Assembly (NCBI GenBank): GCA_026418615.1 | Contig: JAOAAY010000011.1 | Span: 1-64,000 of the forward strand | Direction of reading: 5' to 3' | Length of the DNA stretch: 64,000 bases | DNA from: Candidatus Sumerlaeaceae bacterium | Lineage (GTDB): Bacteria > Sumerlaeota > Sumerlaeia > Sumerlaeales > Sumerlaeaceae | Part shown: positions 1-9,158 of the stretch, in pieces | Numbering within the stretch: the stretch's first letter is position 1 | Layout of the letters: every line of letters begins with the position of its first letter | The notes under the pieces: model-generated | The model's input: the letters and a program-made list of their open reading frames with translations, nothing else | What the model was told of the DNA's origin: nothing | Database searches by the model: none | Translations under genes and position numbers: made by a program

Positions 1-6
1 AGGCCG

Positions 7-936
7 TCATTCCCGCGCTGCGACGCTGATGCGCGGGTCCAGGACCGCGTAAAGGATGTCCACGAGCAGGTTCAGCGTGACCAGTAGCGCGCTGTAGAAC
101 AGCGTCAGGCCCATAATAACGGTGTAATCGCGGTCGTTGATGGCGCGGACAAGGGCACCGCCGATGCCGGGGATGGCGAAGATGTCCTCGATGACAAAAC
201 TGCCGGTGAGCAGCGCGGCGAGCAGCGGACCGGAATAGGTGAGCACAGGCAGTAGCGCGTTGCGCAGCGCATGGCGCGCCACGACGCCCGCCGCGGGCAC
301 GCCCTTGGCCCGGGCCGTGCGGATGTAATCCGATCGCAGCACGCCGAGCAGGCTGGACCTGACGAGGCGCGAGAGGAAGGCGGCATGGAAAGCGGCCAGC
401 GCGGCGGCGGGCATGGCGGCCTGAAGAGCGGTCTCGCCCCAGCCCGCAGCCGGCAGCCAGCCCAGCCGGTAACTGAACACATACTGCAGCAACGAGGCCA
501 CGATAAACCCCGGCACGGACACGCCCAAAATGGAAGCCACCATCAGAGCGCGGTCCGCGGCCCGCTCGCGCCGCAGCGCCGCCGCCACCCCGAGCGGCAC
601 CCCCACGGCCAGCGACAATGCGAAAGCCGCCGCGCCCAGCACCGCCGTCTTGGGCAGGCCGTCGCGGATGATGGCGTTCGTCGTGCGCCCCTCTTGGGTG
701 AACGACGGACCCAGATCGAGGCGCAGCAGCCCGACCATGTAATCCCAATACTGTCGCCACAGGGGCTGATCGAGGCGGTACTTGCGGACGATGTTGGCTT
801 CCACAGCCGCCGGCAGCCGCCGCTCGCTGTCAAACGGGCCGCCCGGGACGGAGCGCATCAACGCAAAGGTCGCCGTCGCGATGAGCCATAGCGTCGCCAG
901 CGCCAGAACGGCGCGCCTCAGCAGAAAGCGTCCCAT
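7..936 (-). CDS. Peptide/nickel-type ABC transporter permease (OppB/DppB family)
   Basis: This is an inner-membrane permease of a dipeptide/oligopeptide (or nickel) ABC importer. The protein is 309 aa, the usual family length. It has an N-terminal membrane anchor at residues 7-26, a periplasmic loop, and a hydrophobic core from about residue 97 to 295. The EAA-type cytoplasmic loop that contacts the ATPase lies around residues 203-230 (DYIRTARAKG...ARHALRNALLPVL). I chose the ATG at 936 because the 33 codons upstream look non-coding and MGRFLLRRAV is a typical OppB start. The rest of the operon (OppC, ATPases, binding protein) is not in view and would lie beyond the left edge. The substrate cannot be told from this subunit. 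Confidence 0.9.
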   Translation of the reverse strand: MGRFLLRRAVLALATLWLIATATFALMRSVPGGPFDSERRLPAAVEANIVRKYRLDQPLWRQYWDYMVGLLRLDLGPSFTQEGRTTNAIIRDGLPKTAVLGAAAFALSLAVGVPLGVAAALRRERAADRALMVASILGVSVPGFIVASLLQYVFSYRLGWLPAAGWGETALQAAMPAAALAAFHAAFLSRLVRSSLLGVLRSDYIRTARAKGVPAAGVVARHALRNALLPVLTYSGPLLAALLTGSFVIEDIFAIPGIGGALVRAINDRDYTVIMGLTLFYSALLVTLNLLVDILYAVLDPRISVAARE

Positions 937-1174
937 GCGCCTTGTTGGCTGCCAGCGGCCGGCGCGAGCAACATCAAACGCCACCGCGAAAAGCCGCGTG
1001 TTCGCCGGAAACACCCGGGCGCCCAAGCAGGCCATTGGCGCAACCGGCCCGGCAGGCGCAGTTCCCGGCCGGTGTTACCGGGCACCCTCAGCACCGCCCG
1101 CCATGCGGCCCCGCACCAGAGACACAGTCGCTTCAGTCTGCCAACCAACGGCCCGAGCCTGGCCATGGAGAGGG

Positions 1175-3331
1175 TTATTCTGGCTTCACCTTGAGTCCCA
1201 GTTCGCGCGCGAAGAAGGCCATCAGCATGGCGCGCTCCTCGATGATCTTGTCGAGGGGTTTTCCAGCGCCATGGCCCGCCTTGGTGTCCACCGCGAGCAG
1301 AATCGGACGCGGCCCGGCCTGCGCCTTTTGCATCGCCGCGGCAAACTTGTACGAATGGGCCGGCACAACGCGGTCGTCGTGGTCGCCCGTCATCAGCAGC
1401 AACGCCGGGTAGTGCGTGCCGGGCCGAACATTGTGGAGCGGCGAGTAGCCAAGCAGATACTTGAACTGTTCAGGGTCGTCGGGCGACCCGTACTCGGGGA
1501 CCCACGCCCATCCAATGGTGTAGCGGTGAAACCGCAGCATGTCGAAGACGCCCACTTCGGCGACGGCTGCGCCGAACAGTGCAGGATTCTGCGTAATGGA
1601 CGCGCCGACAAGCAGACCGCCGTTGGAGCCGCCCTCGATGCCCAGCCGCTCCGGCGAGGTGTAGCGGTTTTCCACCAGCCAGCGCGCGGCCGCGGCAAAG
1701 TCATCGAAGGAATTTTGTTTGTTCATCAGGCGGCCCGCGTCGTGCCACGGCGCGCCGTACTCGCCGCCGCCGCGGATCACCGCCTCCGCATAAATGCCGC
1801 CCTGTTCCAGCCAGAGCAGGTTGCTCGTAGAGAACGAGGGAGTGGTGCTGACACGGAATCCGCCGTAGGCATGCAGGCGCGCCGGCGCGCTGCCGTCGCG
1901 AACCAGCCCCCGGCGATGCGTGATGAACAGCGGCAGGCGCGTGCCGTCGCGGCTGGTCACAAAAACCCGCGTCGTCTCGAAGTCGTCGAGATTCATGGCG
2001 ATCTTCGGGCGGAAGACCGTCTCGACGCGGTCGGCGGCGATGTCATAGCGAAAGATCGTCAGCGGGGTGACATAGGAGGTGAAATCGAAGAACGCTTCCT
2101 TGTCGCGCGGGCGGGCGCTGAAGCCGGTCGTCGTGCCCAAGCCCGGCAGCGGGACCTCGCCAAGACGCTTGCCCGTCAGATCGTAGCGCGTCACGCGGTG
2201 GCACGCATCCTCCAGCGTGGTCACGATGATCTGGCCGCCCGCAAGGGTTGCGTCTTCGATGGTGTCGGCACCCTGAGGCACGATCTCGCGCCAATGCTCG
2301 CGCTGAGGGCGGTCGAGATCCACCGCGATGATGCGTTTGCGGGGTGCCGCGTTGTCCGTGATGAAGAAGAAGGTCCGTCCCTCGTTGCCCAGAAACGCGT
2401 AATCGGACTCGCCGTGCTCAATCAGCACGCGCACGGCGCTGGTCTCGGGCACGCCCCGCGACAGGTCTGCCACGGCGACGCCCGTCTTGGGCTCGGTGCC
2501 ACGCCAGATCGGGAGCACAAGATACTTTCCGTCGTCCGTGACCACCGGGTAAAATCCCAGTTCCCGGTCGTCGGGGCGCTTGTAAACCAGCGGGTCCGCC
2601 GACTGCGGCGTGCCCAGTCGGTGGAAACGAACCTCAAAATCGTAATTGGCCTCCGTCAGGCGGGCCGCGTCGCCGCCGGCCGGCTCCGGATACCGGCCGT
2701 AAAAAAAGCCGGAACCGTCGTGCAACCAGGCAAGTCCGGTAAACTTCAGCCACTGGAGATGGTCGTCCAGGGTTTGGCTGGTTTCGAGGTCAAGGACACG
2801 CGCCTCGTTCCAGTCAGACCCGCCGCTGGAGGTCATGTAGGCGAAGTACCGTCCGTCCTCGCTAACAGAGTACCCGGTCAGGGCCACGGTGCCGTCCGGC
2901 GACAGAGTGTTGGGATCAATCACCAGTTGCTCTGGCGCGTCAAACGACCGCCGGCGGTACACAGGCTCCTGATTCTCAAGCCCCGTGGTGCGGGTGTAAA
3001 AGTATTGGCCTCCCTCCTTGGAGGGCTTGCCCATGCGCTCGTAATTGAGAATCCGCCGGATGCGCGACCGAAACACCGCGCGCTCCGAACCAGCCTCGAA
3101 ATAGGCCTCCGTCCGACGGTTCTGCGCCTCCACCCACGCGCGCGTTTCCGGACTGTCGGGATCCTCCAGCCAACGGTACGGATCGGTCACGGTCGTGCCG
3201 TGAAGCGAGTCCGCCACATCGGCCATGCGCGCCACAGGCGGCGGTGGGAGGGCAGCGCGGTGCGTGGGCGTGGTCTCAGCCATGGCGCTTACCGCAGCGA
3301 TGAAGATGAATAACGCGGTCATGAGACGCAT
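1175..3331 (-). CDS. Prolyl oligopeptidase, family S9A, secreted
   Basis: This serine peptidase cleaves short peptides after proline. The protein is 718 aa, with an N-terminal signal peptide (MRLMTALFIFIAAVSAMAET), so it probably acts in the periplasm. The beta-propeller domain begins with the family motif DPYRWLEDPDS. The C-terminal alpha/beta-hydrolase domain carries nucleophile Ser about 569 in GGSNGG, Asp about 653 in GDHDDRV and His about 687 in KAGHGAG, so the triad is intact. The ATG at 3331 is preceded by an AAGGAGG ribosome site (minus strand, 3342-3348). The frame stays open for 55 codons upstream, but without a better start. The gene stands alone between an ABC permease and a PhyH gene. 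Confidence 0.95.
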   Translation of the reverse strand: MRLMTALFIFIAAVSAMAETTPTHRAALPPPPVARMADVADSLHGTTVTDPYRWLEDPDSPETRAWVEAQNRRTEAYFEAGSERAVFRSRIRRILNYERMGKPSKEGGQYFYTRTTGLENQEPVYRRRSFDAPEQLVIDPNTLSPDGTVALTGYSVSEDGRYFAYMTSSGGSDWNEARVLDLETSQTLDDHLQWLKFTGLAWLHDGSGFFYGRYPEPAGGDAARLTEANYDFEVRFHRLGTPQSADPLVYKRPDDRELGFYPVVTDDGKYLVLPIWRGTEPKTGVAVADLSRGVPETSAVRVLIEHGESDYAFLGNEGRTFFFITDNAAPRKRIIAVDLDRPQREHWREIVPQGADTIEDATLAGGQIIVTTLEDACHRVTRYDLTGKRLGEVPLPGLGTTTGFSARPRDKEAFFDFTSYVTPLTIFRYDIAADRVETVFRPKIAMNLDDFETTRVFVTSRDGTRLPLFITHRRGLVRDGSAPARLHAYGGFRVSTTPSFSTSNLLWLEQGGIYAEAVIRGGGEYGAPWHDAGRLMNKQNSFDDFAAAARWLVENRYTSPERLGIEGGSNGGLLVGASITQNPALFGAAVAEVGVFDMLRFHRYTIGWAWVPEYGSPDDPEQFKYLLGYSPLHNVRPGTHYPALLLMTGDHDDRVVPAHSYKFAAAMQKAQAGPRPILLAVDTKAGHGAGKPLDKIIEERAMLMAFFARELGLKVKPE

Positions 3332-3392
3332 CGGACGCAAGGCCTCCTTGCGGTGCGGATAAAAAGCCGGCTGCAAAACCATTTGGCACGGG

Positions 3393-4253
3393 TCAGTCGG
3401 CTTCCCAAGAGTCGCGGCCGGGATTTTCGCTCCAAAGCACGGGGAAATAAGGGCCGCTGAACGGATCGCCATCCGCCCCTCCCAGCAACGCCACATTCAT
3501 GTGGGCGTCGGCCGGCGTACCCGCCCGGTAAACCGTTCCGCCGGGCATGAGGTGAATAGCCCATGAACGGCGTGGGCGCGAAGACCGGTTAGGACCGCTG
3601 CCGTGGATCGTCAGGCAATGATGGAAACTGAGGGCACCCGCGGGCATCTCGCATTTGACGGTGCGAAACTCGCGTCCGGTGGCCGCCTCAATGCGCGTGC
3701 GCAGGGCGTCCAGATCCTGCTCAAAGAAATCGCTGGCATCGAGCAGCCCCCATTGATGGCTCCCGGGGACCACCTGCATGCAGCCGTTTTCCTCGGTCAC
3801 ATCGTCCAAAGCCAGCCATGCCGTCAACAGGTTCGCTGGATGAGCGCACTGCCAGTAGTGCTGATCCTGGTGCCAGCCCACATTGCCCGGGGCGCCCGTG
3901 TCGGGTGGCTTGTGCAGCAACTGGTCGTGCCACAGGCGGATGGACGGCACGCCGGCAAGCCGGGCGGCCATGCGGCCGATAACCGGGCTGAGGAGGTGGC
4001 GCGCAATGGCCGCGTCGCTCCAGTAACTGTTGTCAATTTTCACGAGCCGGTCCACCGGGGCGCCCGCTTCGATATTGCGCGACCACGGCGCCCGGCCCGT
4101 ACGATATTCGCCGCGGATCACCGCCGCGTGGCGCTCGCGCAGCAGATCGAGCGTGGCATCGTCAAGGATCCGCGGCGCAATCCAATAGCCGTTGTCACGG
4201 TAAAAAGCGGTGTCGGCTTCGGTAGGTGTGTAACCGGCGCTGAGATGCGTCAT
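3393..4253 (-). CDS. Phytanoyl-CoA dioxygenase (PhyH) family protein
   Basis: A 286-aa Fe(II)/2-oxoglutarate-dependent dioxygenase. The iron-binding triad is visible as His128 and Asp130 in GWHQDQHYW and a distal His217 in LTIHGSGPNRS. Arginines around residues 226-229 could bind the 2-oxoglutarate carboxylate. Bacterial PhyH proteins hydroxylate diverse small molecules, so the substrate is unknown here. The ATG at 4253 has a GGAGA ribosome site just upstream on the minus strand. It lies immediately downstream, in the same direction, of the formyltransferase (gap 61 nt) and may share a transcript with it. Confidence 0.88.
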   Translation of the reverse strand: MTHLSAGYTPTEADTAFYRDNGYWIAPRILDDATLDLLRERHAAVIRGEYRTGRAPWSRNIEAGAPVDRLVKIDNSYWSDAAIARHLLSPVIGRMAARLAGVPSIRLWHDQLLHKPPDTGAPGNVGWHQDQHYWQCAHPANLLTAWLALDDVTEENGCMQVVPGSHQWGLLDASDFFEQDLDALRTRIEAATGREFRTVKCEMPAGALSFHHCLTIHGSGPNRSSRPRRSWAIHLMPGGTVYRAGTPADAHMNVALLGGADGDPFSGPYFPVLWSENPGRDSWEAD

Positions 4254-4314
4254 GGCAGGTTCTCCACGGGAATGTGCGGCTGCGGCGTGTATTACCGTTG
4301 GCGGCCAGCGATCG

Positions 4315-5088
4315 TCACCGCACCCCCCTTTGCCACCGGGCCGCCAGATACTGGCACGCGGTGGGGTGATGCCACAGCCGCGACTCGCCCGGCGGCGGCG
4401 CGATCGTCGTGACCCGGCCATCCAACGCGGCTCGCACGGCCTCCACCATCAGCGGAATGCCGGCTGCCACCTGCAGCACCGGGTATGTCGTGAAATTATC
4501 CGTAGACTCGGGTTGGATGAGCGCCTGGGCCACGATCCCGCCTGTGTCAATCCCCGGATCCACCAGATGCACCGTGACCCCGCACGCATCCGGACGCCCC
4601 TCGGCCAGCGCCCAGTATCCCCCATGCACGCCGCGGTAGAGCGGCGTGATGCCCGCATGCATGTTGAGAAACGGGCAGGGCAACGCCTCGAGCACGCGCT
4701 TCGCCACGATGCGCGTGCCGTTGAGCACGACCACCGCGGGAGCCAGTTCGCGCAGTTTGTCCAGTGTTTCCGCGGCGTTGACCGATGACACGCGTGTCAG
4801 CCGGTCTGCAGGAACGGGCGCCGCGTCCAACATGGCCGTCCGGATGATTTCCTCGCGACGGGCCGCCGCCTCGTGCCGCAACCAGGGCACCACAAACACC
4901 ATGAAAAGGATTTGACCGGCAACCGGACGCCAACCCAGGGTTTTCGCCCGCCGCCGCAGAAACTGAAGCCGCGGCACCGGCTGCTCCTCGATGACATGCC
5001 GCACGCCCACCGCACGGTCGAGGGCGTGGAACACCCAGCGCGACGACTCGTCCGGCCCGACGAGCATCACCACGCCGCTATCGCTCAT
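4315..5088 (-). CDS. Formyltransferase-family protein (methionyl-tRNA formyltransferase-like fold)
   Basis: A 257-aa protein with the catalytic core of 10-formyltetrahydrofolate-dependent formyltransferases. Asn142 and His144 lie in FLNMHAGITP and Asp181 in VDPGIDTGG, the N-H-D triad of the GART/Fmt fold. It lacks the C-terminal tRNA-binding domain of Fmt, so it is more likely a sugar-amine or other small-molecule formyltransferase than the initiator-tRNA enzyme. Its start overlaps the end of the polysaccharide deacetylase by 11 nt (5078-5088), implying translational coupling. A deacetylase exposing an amine followed by a formyltransferase acting on that amine is an attractive inference, but it is not proven. 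Confidence 0.8.
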   Translation of the reverse strand: MSDSGVVMLVGPDESSRWVFHALDRAVGVRHVIEEQPVPRLQFLRRRAKTLGWRPVAGQILFMVFVVPWLRHEAAARREEIIRTAMLDAAPVPADRLTRVSSVNAAETLDKLRELAPAVVVLNGTRIVAKRVLEALPCPFLNMHAGITPLYRGVHGGYWALAEGRPDACGVTVHLVDPGIDTGGIVAQALIQPESTDNFTTYPVLQVAAGIPLMVEAVRAALDGRVTTIAPPPGESRLWHHPTACQYLAARWQRGVR

Positions 5089-6091
5089 CGCCGCCGTCCT
5101 CCGCGAGTTTTCCGGCCAGCGCCAGATCGGCCACCTCGCCCATCGTCAGCGACCTCATCCCATGCCGGTCACGCAACTTCACAAAGTGTTCCAGCACAGC
5201 GTCGAGAAATGCGAGGTTGCGCTCGATGTTCACGCCAAAGTTGTGCGGATGCCACCAGAGATGATAGAGCCGTCCGCGGCGCGCGGCCTCGTCCATGTCG
5301 GCCTGAATGCGGCGCAACCTCGCGCCCTCGGCCGCCGACAGCGCCGGGACAAACGGACGCAGGAACCGGCTGGCCGGCACATTGACCGGCACCGGCCCGC
5401 GGATGGAGTCGAGACTATGAGTATTGTGGCCGGTCATGTTCAGGTAAGCGTCTGCCACACGCAGAGCGCGGCGCAACACCGACTCCTTCTCGTCCGCGCG
5501 CCCCGCAAACATCCACGACGCAGGGTTCCCGCGATACGCGATGAACCCTTCGTCCCGACACACTCCCAGATAGTCCGCGTTGCATTGGTTGCGGGGAAAA
5601 ACAAGGCTGCGCAGTCTCACACCGAGCGACGCCGCGGCTCGCACCGCAGCCCGCAGGTCTTCGCGAAAATCCTCCAGCGTCTGGCCGCGCTCGAGACAGT
5701 AGTAATGCCCGAAAGTGTGGCTGCCAATTTCCTGATGCGGGGTGCCCCGAACCCGCTCGAGCAGGCTGCGGCCAAAGTGATATTTGTCCGTCTCCTCGTC
5801 AGCGCCAATGGTTTCGATGTGCGGGTAAGGCGACAGGCGCGGGTTGGCGTAGTGTGGCTGCCGCGACGGCAAGGCCGCGAGCAACTCGCCGCGCGTGCGA
5901 AAAAACAGCAAGCCCACCGTGGCCCAAGTGGCATGGATGCCGCGACGCTCGAATGCGTCCAACAGGGCAGGTACGACGCGCTGCTCACCCAGAATGTTTG
6001 CGCCGTACTGTTCCAGCGACACCTTGTCGCGCACGCCCCAGTACAGTTCGAAATCGAGCGAGATGACGAATATGCCGCGGGGTCGCGTCAT
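5078..6091 (-). CDS. Polysaccharide deacetylase family protein (NodB homology)
   Basis: A 337-aa carbohydrate-esterase-4-type hydrolase that would remove N- or O-acyl groups from a glycan. The metal/catalytic aspartate is in motif SLDFELYWG (about residue 13), and the two metal histidines are in GSHTFGHYY (about 125 and 129). There is no signal peptide, so it is probably cytoplasmic and acts on a glycan precursor. The frame can be extended three codons to a GTG at 6100; I prefer the ATG at 6091, though neither has a clear ribosome site. It is the first gene of the deacetylase-formyltransferase pair (11-nt overlap) and is divergent from the HIT gene. Confidence 0.85.
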   Translation of the reverse strand: MTRPRGIFVISLDFELYWGVRDKVSLEQYGANILGEQRVVPALLDAFERRGIHATWATVGLLFFRTRGELLAALPSRQPHYANPRLSPYPHIETIGADEETDKYHFGRSLLERVRGTPHQEIGSHTFGHYYCLERGQTLEDFREDLRAAVRAAASLGVRLRSLVFPRNQCNADYLGVCRDEGFIAYRGNPASWMFAGRADEKESVLRRALRVADAYLNMTGHNTHSLDSIRGPVPVNVPASRFLRPFVPALSAAEGARLRRIQADMDEAARRGRLYHLWWHPHNFGVNIERNLAFLDAVLEHFVKLRDRHGMRSLTMGEVADLALAGKLAEDGGDER

Positions 6092-6333
6092 GGACGGCAC
6101 AGGCGGAAAAGGAAAAAGCGAAACTTGACACCGCCACGACGCGCAGCCGCGCAGGCAAACAGGCTGGCGTCGTCTGATTCGAGCGTTTTCTGTTCGGCCC
6201 TAGGCATCTTGGCGGGTCGGCGTCCGGTTTGGCGGGAACCCTGCAGCGGCAGGCCGCGCATTGCAACAACCGTTGCCTTCCGCCGCTCGCGCGCCCAGTC
6301 TCCAGCGCACCTGTGCATCAGGAGCCAAACGAT

Positions 6334-6678
6334 ATGGGCCAGAACATTTTTCTCAAAATCATCGCCGGGGAAATCCCGTGCAACAAGGTCTACGAGGACG
6401 ACGAGATTCTTGCCTTCCGCGACATCCGGCCGCAGGCGCCCGTGCATGTCCTCATCATCCCCAAGCGCGAGATTCCGACGCTGAATGATTTGACACCCGA
6501 CGACGCCCAACTCGTCGGGCGCATGTTCCTCGTGGCCAAACAAATTGCCGAGCAGGAGGGAATCGCCGCCACCGGATATCGCACGGTCTTCAACTGCGGC
6601 CGCGATGCCGGCATGGAAGTGCCCCACCTGCACCTGCACCTGCTCGGCGGACGGCCGCTGTCGTGGCCGCCCGGATGA
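6334..6678 (+). CDS. HIT-family protein (histidine triad nucleotide hydrolase, HINT-like)
   Basis: A 114-aa histidine-triad protein. The signature H-x-H-x-H is at residues 98, 100 and 102 (VPHLHLHLLGG), and the N-terminal part (IIAGEIPCNKVYEDDE, FRDIRPQAPVH) is typical of bacterial HINT/PKCI homologues. These enzymes hydrolyse nucleoside phosphoramidates such as AMP-lysine. The ATG at 6334 follows a CAGGAG ribosome site at 6319-6324. The 35 codons upstream in the same frame have no coding character. The next gene in the same direction starts 61 nt downstream. Confidence 0.95.
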   Translation: MGQNIFLKIIAGEIPCNKVYEDDEILAFRDIRPQAPVHVLIIPKREIPTLNDLTPDDAQLVGRMFLVAKQIAEQEGIAATGYRTVFNCGRDAGMEVPHLHLHLLGGRPLSWPPG

Positions 6679-6739
6679 TGCGCAGTGTTGCACCCGCGAC
6701 AGACGCCATGAGGCCTGACGACCCCGCTCCGCGCCTGCC

Positions 6740-8911
6740 GTGACCGCGCCTGTGCCAGAAAACCCTGCGCGCCTGCGTATCGCCCTCCTTGCTTTGGCCG
6801 GCGCTCTCACGGCCGGGCTTGTGCTGCGGTGGGATTCAACGGCGGCCGTCGTCCTGACGGATCGCCTGACCAACCTTGCTCTGGCTGCTCATGCCGCGGT
6901 GCTCGTGGCGGCTTCGGCGGTGCTGCTGCCGTTGTTGCTCCTGCCCCGGACCTGCTGGGCGGACCTGCATCCCGGCGAGGCACTGTTGCTCGCCCTCGCG
7001 GCCGGCACGGGACTGCTGTCGGCTGTCGCCTTTGCGCTGGGCTCGAGCATCGGGCTGTGCGGCCTGCACCGGCTGTGTCCCCCACCGTCGGGTTATATTC
7101 TGGCGCTCGGAGCGGGCATGGCGCTGGCCTGGCGCTGCGGCCTGCCGCTTCGCACACTGCGGCAACCCGCGGCGGTATCGCTGAGCGCCTCAAGCGGAGC
7201 CTTGGCGCTGCTGATTTCTTTCGCGCTGGCGCTGGTGGCATGCCTCGCGCTCACACCGCCCATCCTCTACGATGTGACCGAGTACCATCTGGGGGCATGG
7301 GCCGATTATCTTGCGGCGGGGGGACGCTTTGTTCCCACCCCGCACAACTTTTACTCACGCTTCCCGTTCCCGGTTCAGTCGCTATATTATCTGGGATTGG
7401 CCGCCGGCGCCCCGCTCGACTTTGCGCCGAAGATCCTCAACGCATTTTATGTGGCGGCTGGAGCAGGTCTGATCGCGTTGTGGCTGCGGCGGGCTCGGGT
7501 GGCCGCCGTCTGGCGGATGCTGGCTGTCGTGGCCTTTCTTGCCCACCCGGTTGTTCTCGAGGTCTCGTTCGACGCATTCATAGACGCACCCACTGCATTC
7601 CTGGTGGCGGCGACTCTGTACGCCCTGTTCACCGCAGGCGGCGTCATCGGGGCTGACGCCGATCCTCGTCCCGGCCTGCTGCCGTTGGCCGGGCTCATTG
7701 CCGGAACGGCCCTGTCCTCGAAGTACACGGTGGCACAAATCTATTTGCTTCCCGTGGCGCTTGCGGCAGCGGGCCCCCTTGCCGCCGCTCTGCAGCGCGG
7801 CCGCGGGGGGAGATGGCTGGCGGTGAGTCTCGCACTGGGTGCATTGCCCTTGGCCGTCTGGCTGGGCAAGAACATCGTGTGGTATGGCAACCCGCTCGAG
7901 CCATTCTTTCAAGGGCTATTCCGGAGCAGCGATGCCGCCGCTGTCGCACGCGAGCAATTCTACCTCGCGTCGCATTACCCCCAACCACTCTGGACACCCG
8001 AATTCTGGCAGTCGCTGCCGGTCCGCCTCCACCACTTTGGATGGCTGAACCTCGTCCCGCTGGCCGCGGCCGCCGCCGCATGGGGACGACGGCCGCTGGG
8101 CAGGCTCCTCCTTGTTATCGGCGGCTCCTACATGCTCTGGAACCTTGTCCGCGAGAGTCAGAACCGCTTTTTGATTCCGTCTTACATATTGACTTCCGTG
8201 GCGGGCGCCATGATCCTTGACAGCCTCAGCCGCCAGCCGCGCGGGCGGCTGCTTGGCGCCGCCGCCGGTCTTGCGCTCGCGGTGTCGGCTGCGGGCGACC
8301 TCGCAGTGGCCGCGCTGCGCACGGGTCGCGCCCGCGTATTTGACTACGCCGCGCTGTTCCCGGCGGCCGAGACATCCCGCGAGAACACCGCACCCGGCAC
8401 GGAGCGCGCGGCGTTCTACCGCCGGAATCTCCACGCGCTGGGCGCCATGGCCATAGATGTCAACACGACCCTGCCCGCCAGCGCACGCATCCTGATGGTG
8501 TACGAGGCGCGCCCATACCTGTTTGCCCGCGAAACCGTTTACAATACCGTGTTCGACGAGAGCGAATTGCTGCGGCTCGCCGCTGGCGCGCGCACACCGG
8601 ACGAAATCGAGGCTGCTCTTCGCCGGGCAGGCATCACCCATGTGCTGGTGTACCAACGCGAGTTGCGCCGGTTCATCGAGCAGTACGCCCGACCCCTCCA
8701 GTTGCGCAAGATGGGCCTTGCCGACCGCAGCGAGGTCGTCAGCCGGTTCGGCGAAATCCGCGACCCGGAGGACTATTATCCGCCATTCTACCGCCATCCC
8801 CAATGGCCGCAGATGCGCGAGGCCGTGATCGGGTTTCTTCGCCGGGCACGGCAGCGTGCCATCATTGTCCATGACACCCCGCCGGTGGAAATCTACTTGA
8901 CGCCGATCTGA
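6740..8911 (+). CDS. Multi-spanning GT-C-type membrane protein (putative glycosyltransferase)
   Basis: A 723-aa membrane protein with more than ten hydrophobic segments in the first two thirds and a soluble C-terminal part from about residue 510. The first long loop carries DVTEYHLGAWADYLAAGG, resembling the acidic loop motif of GT-C fold glycosyltransferases of the ArnT/PMT group. These use polyprenyl-phosphate sugars on the outer face of the inner membrane. No closer family assignment is possible by eye. It starts with GTG at 6740. It could act with the deacetylase/formyltransferase pair in surface-glycan modification, but it is on the opposite strand and this is only an inference. Confidence 0.7.
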   Translation: MTAPVPENPARLRIALLALAGALTAGLVLRWDSTAAVVLTDRLTNLALAAHAAVLVAASAVLLPLLLLPRTCWADLHPGEALLLALAAGTGLLSAVAFALGSSIGLCGLHRLCPPPSGYILALGAGMALAWRCGLPLRTLRQPAAVSLSASSGALALLISFALALVACLALTPPILYDVTEYHLGAWADYLAAGGRFVPTPHNFYSRFPFPVQSLYYLGLAAGAPLDFAPKILNAFYVAAGAGLIALWLRRARVAAVWRMLAVVAFLAHPVVLEVSFDAFIDAPTAFLVAATLYALFTAGGVIGADADPRPGLLPLAGLIAGTALSSKYTVAQIYLLPVALAAAGPLAAALQRGRGGRWLAVSLALGALPLAVWLGKNIVWYGNPLEPFFQGLFRSSDAAAVAREQFYLASHYPQPLWTPEFWQSLPVRLHHFGWLNLVPLAAAAAAWGRRPLGRLLLVIGGSYMLWNLVRESQNRFLIPSYILTSVAGAMILDSLSRQPRGRLLGAAAGLALAVSAAGDLAVAALRTGRARVFDYAALFPAAETSRENTAPGTERAAFYRRNLHALGAMAIDVNTTLPASARILMVYEARPYLFARETVYNTVFDESELLRLAAGARTPDEIEAALRRAGITHVLVYQRELRRFIEQYARPLQLRKMGLADRSEVVSRFGEIRDPEDYYPPFYRHPQWPQMREAVIGFLRRARQRAIIVHDTPPVEIYLTPI

Positions 8912-8927
8912 GCGCGCAGACCGCCAT

Positions 8928-9158
8928 TCACCGGCGCCGGTGGGGCGGCGTACTGGGACGAATGTCGAGACCCAGTTCGCTGCGCTGGCGCTCGAGCAGC
9001 GACGCCAGGTAGGCTTCCACGCTTTCGCGGGTCACGCGCGTCGCACGCGGACTAAGCCGCAGGCTCTCCACCCGACCCGCCGCGATCAGTTGGTAAACGC
9101 GTTTCTTCGACACATCAAGATACCGGGCCACGCGGGCCACAGTCCAAAGTTCAGGCAT
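8928..9158 (-). CDS. Small helix-turn-helix protein (excisionase/MerR-like HTH_17)
   Basis: A 76-aa protein that is nearly all one winged helix-turn-helix of the excisionase type: WTVARVARYLDVSKKRVYQL followed by the wing and recognition region (RVESLRLSPRATRVTRESVEAYLASLL). Such proteins are DNA-binding regulators or directionality factors. No integrase or phage gene is nearby, so a chromosomal regulator is more likely. The ATG at 9158 is preceded by AGGAGG (minus strand, 9168-9173). The frame extends upstream to 9272, but without another good start. It is divergent from the Fur-family gene across a 370-bp intergenic region. Confidence 0.8.
   Translation of the reverse strand: MPELWTVARVARYLDVSKKRVYQLIAAGRVESLRLSPRATRVTRESVEAYLASLLERQRSELGLDIRPSTPPHRRR

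Noticed and set aside
782-3313. Open frame of 843 codons on the plus strand
   Set aside because: Antisense to the ABC permease and prolyl oligopeptidase; its composition is Arg/Gly/Ala-rich shadow sequence with no domain. The minus-strand genes have clear motifs and ribosome sites.
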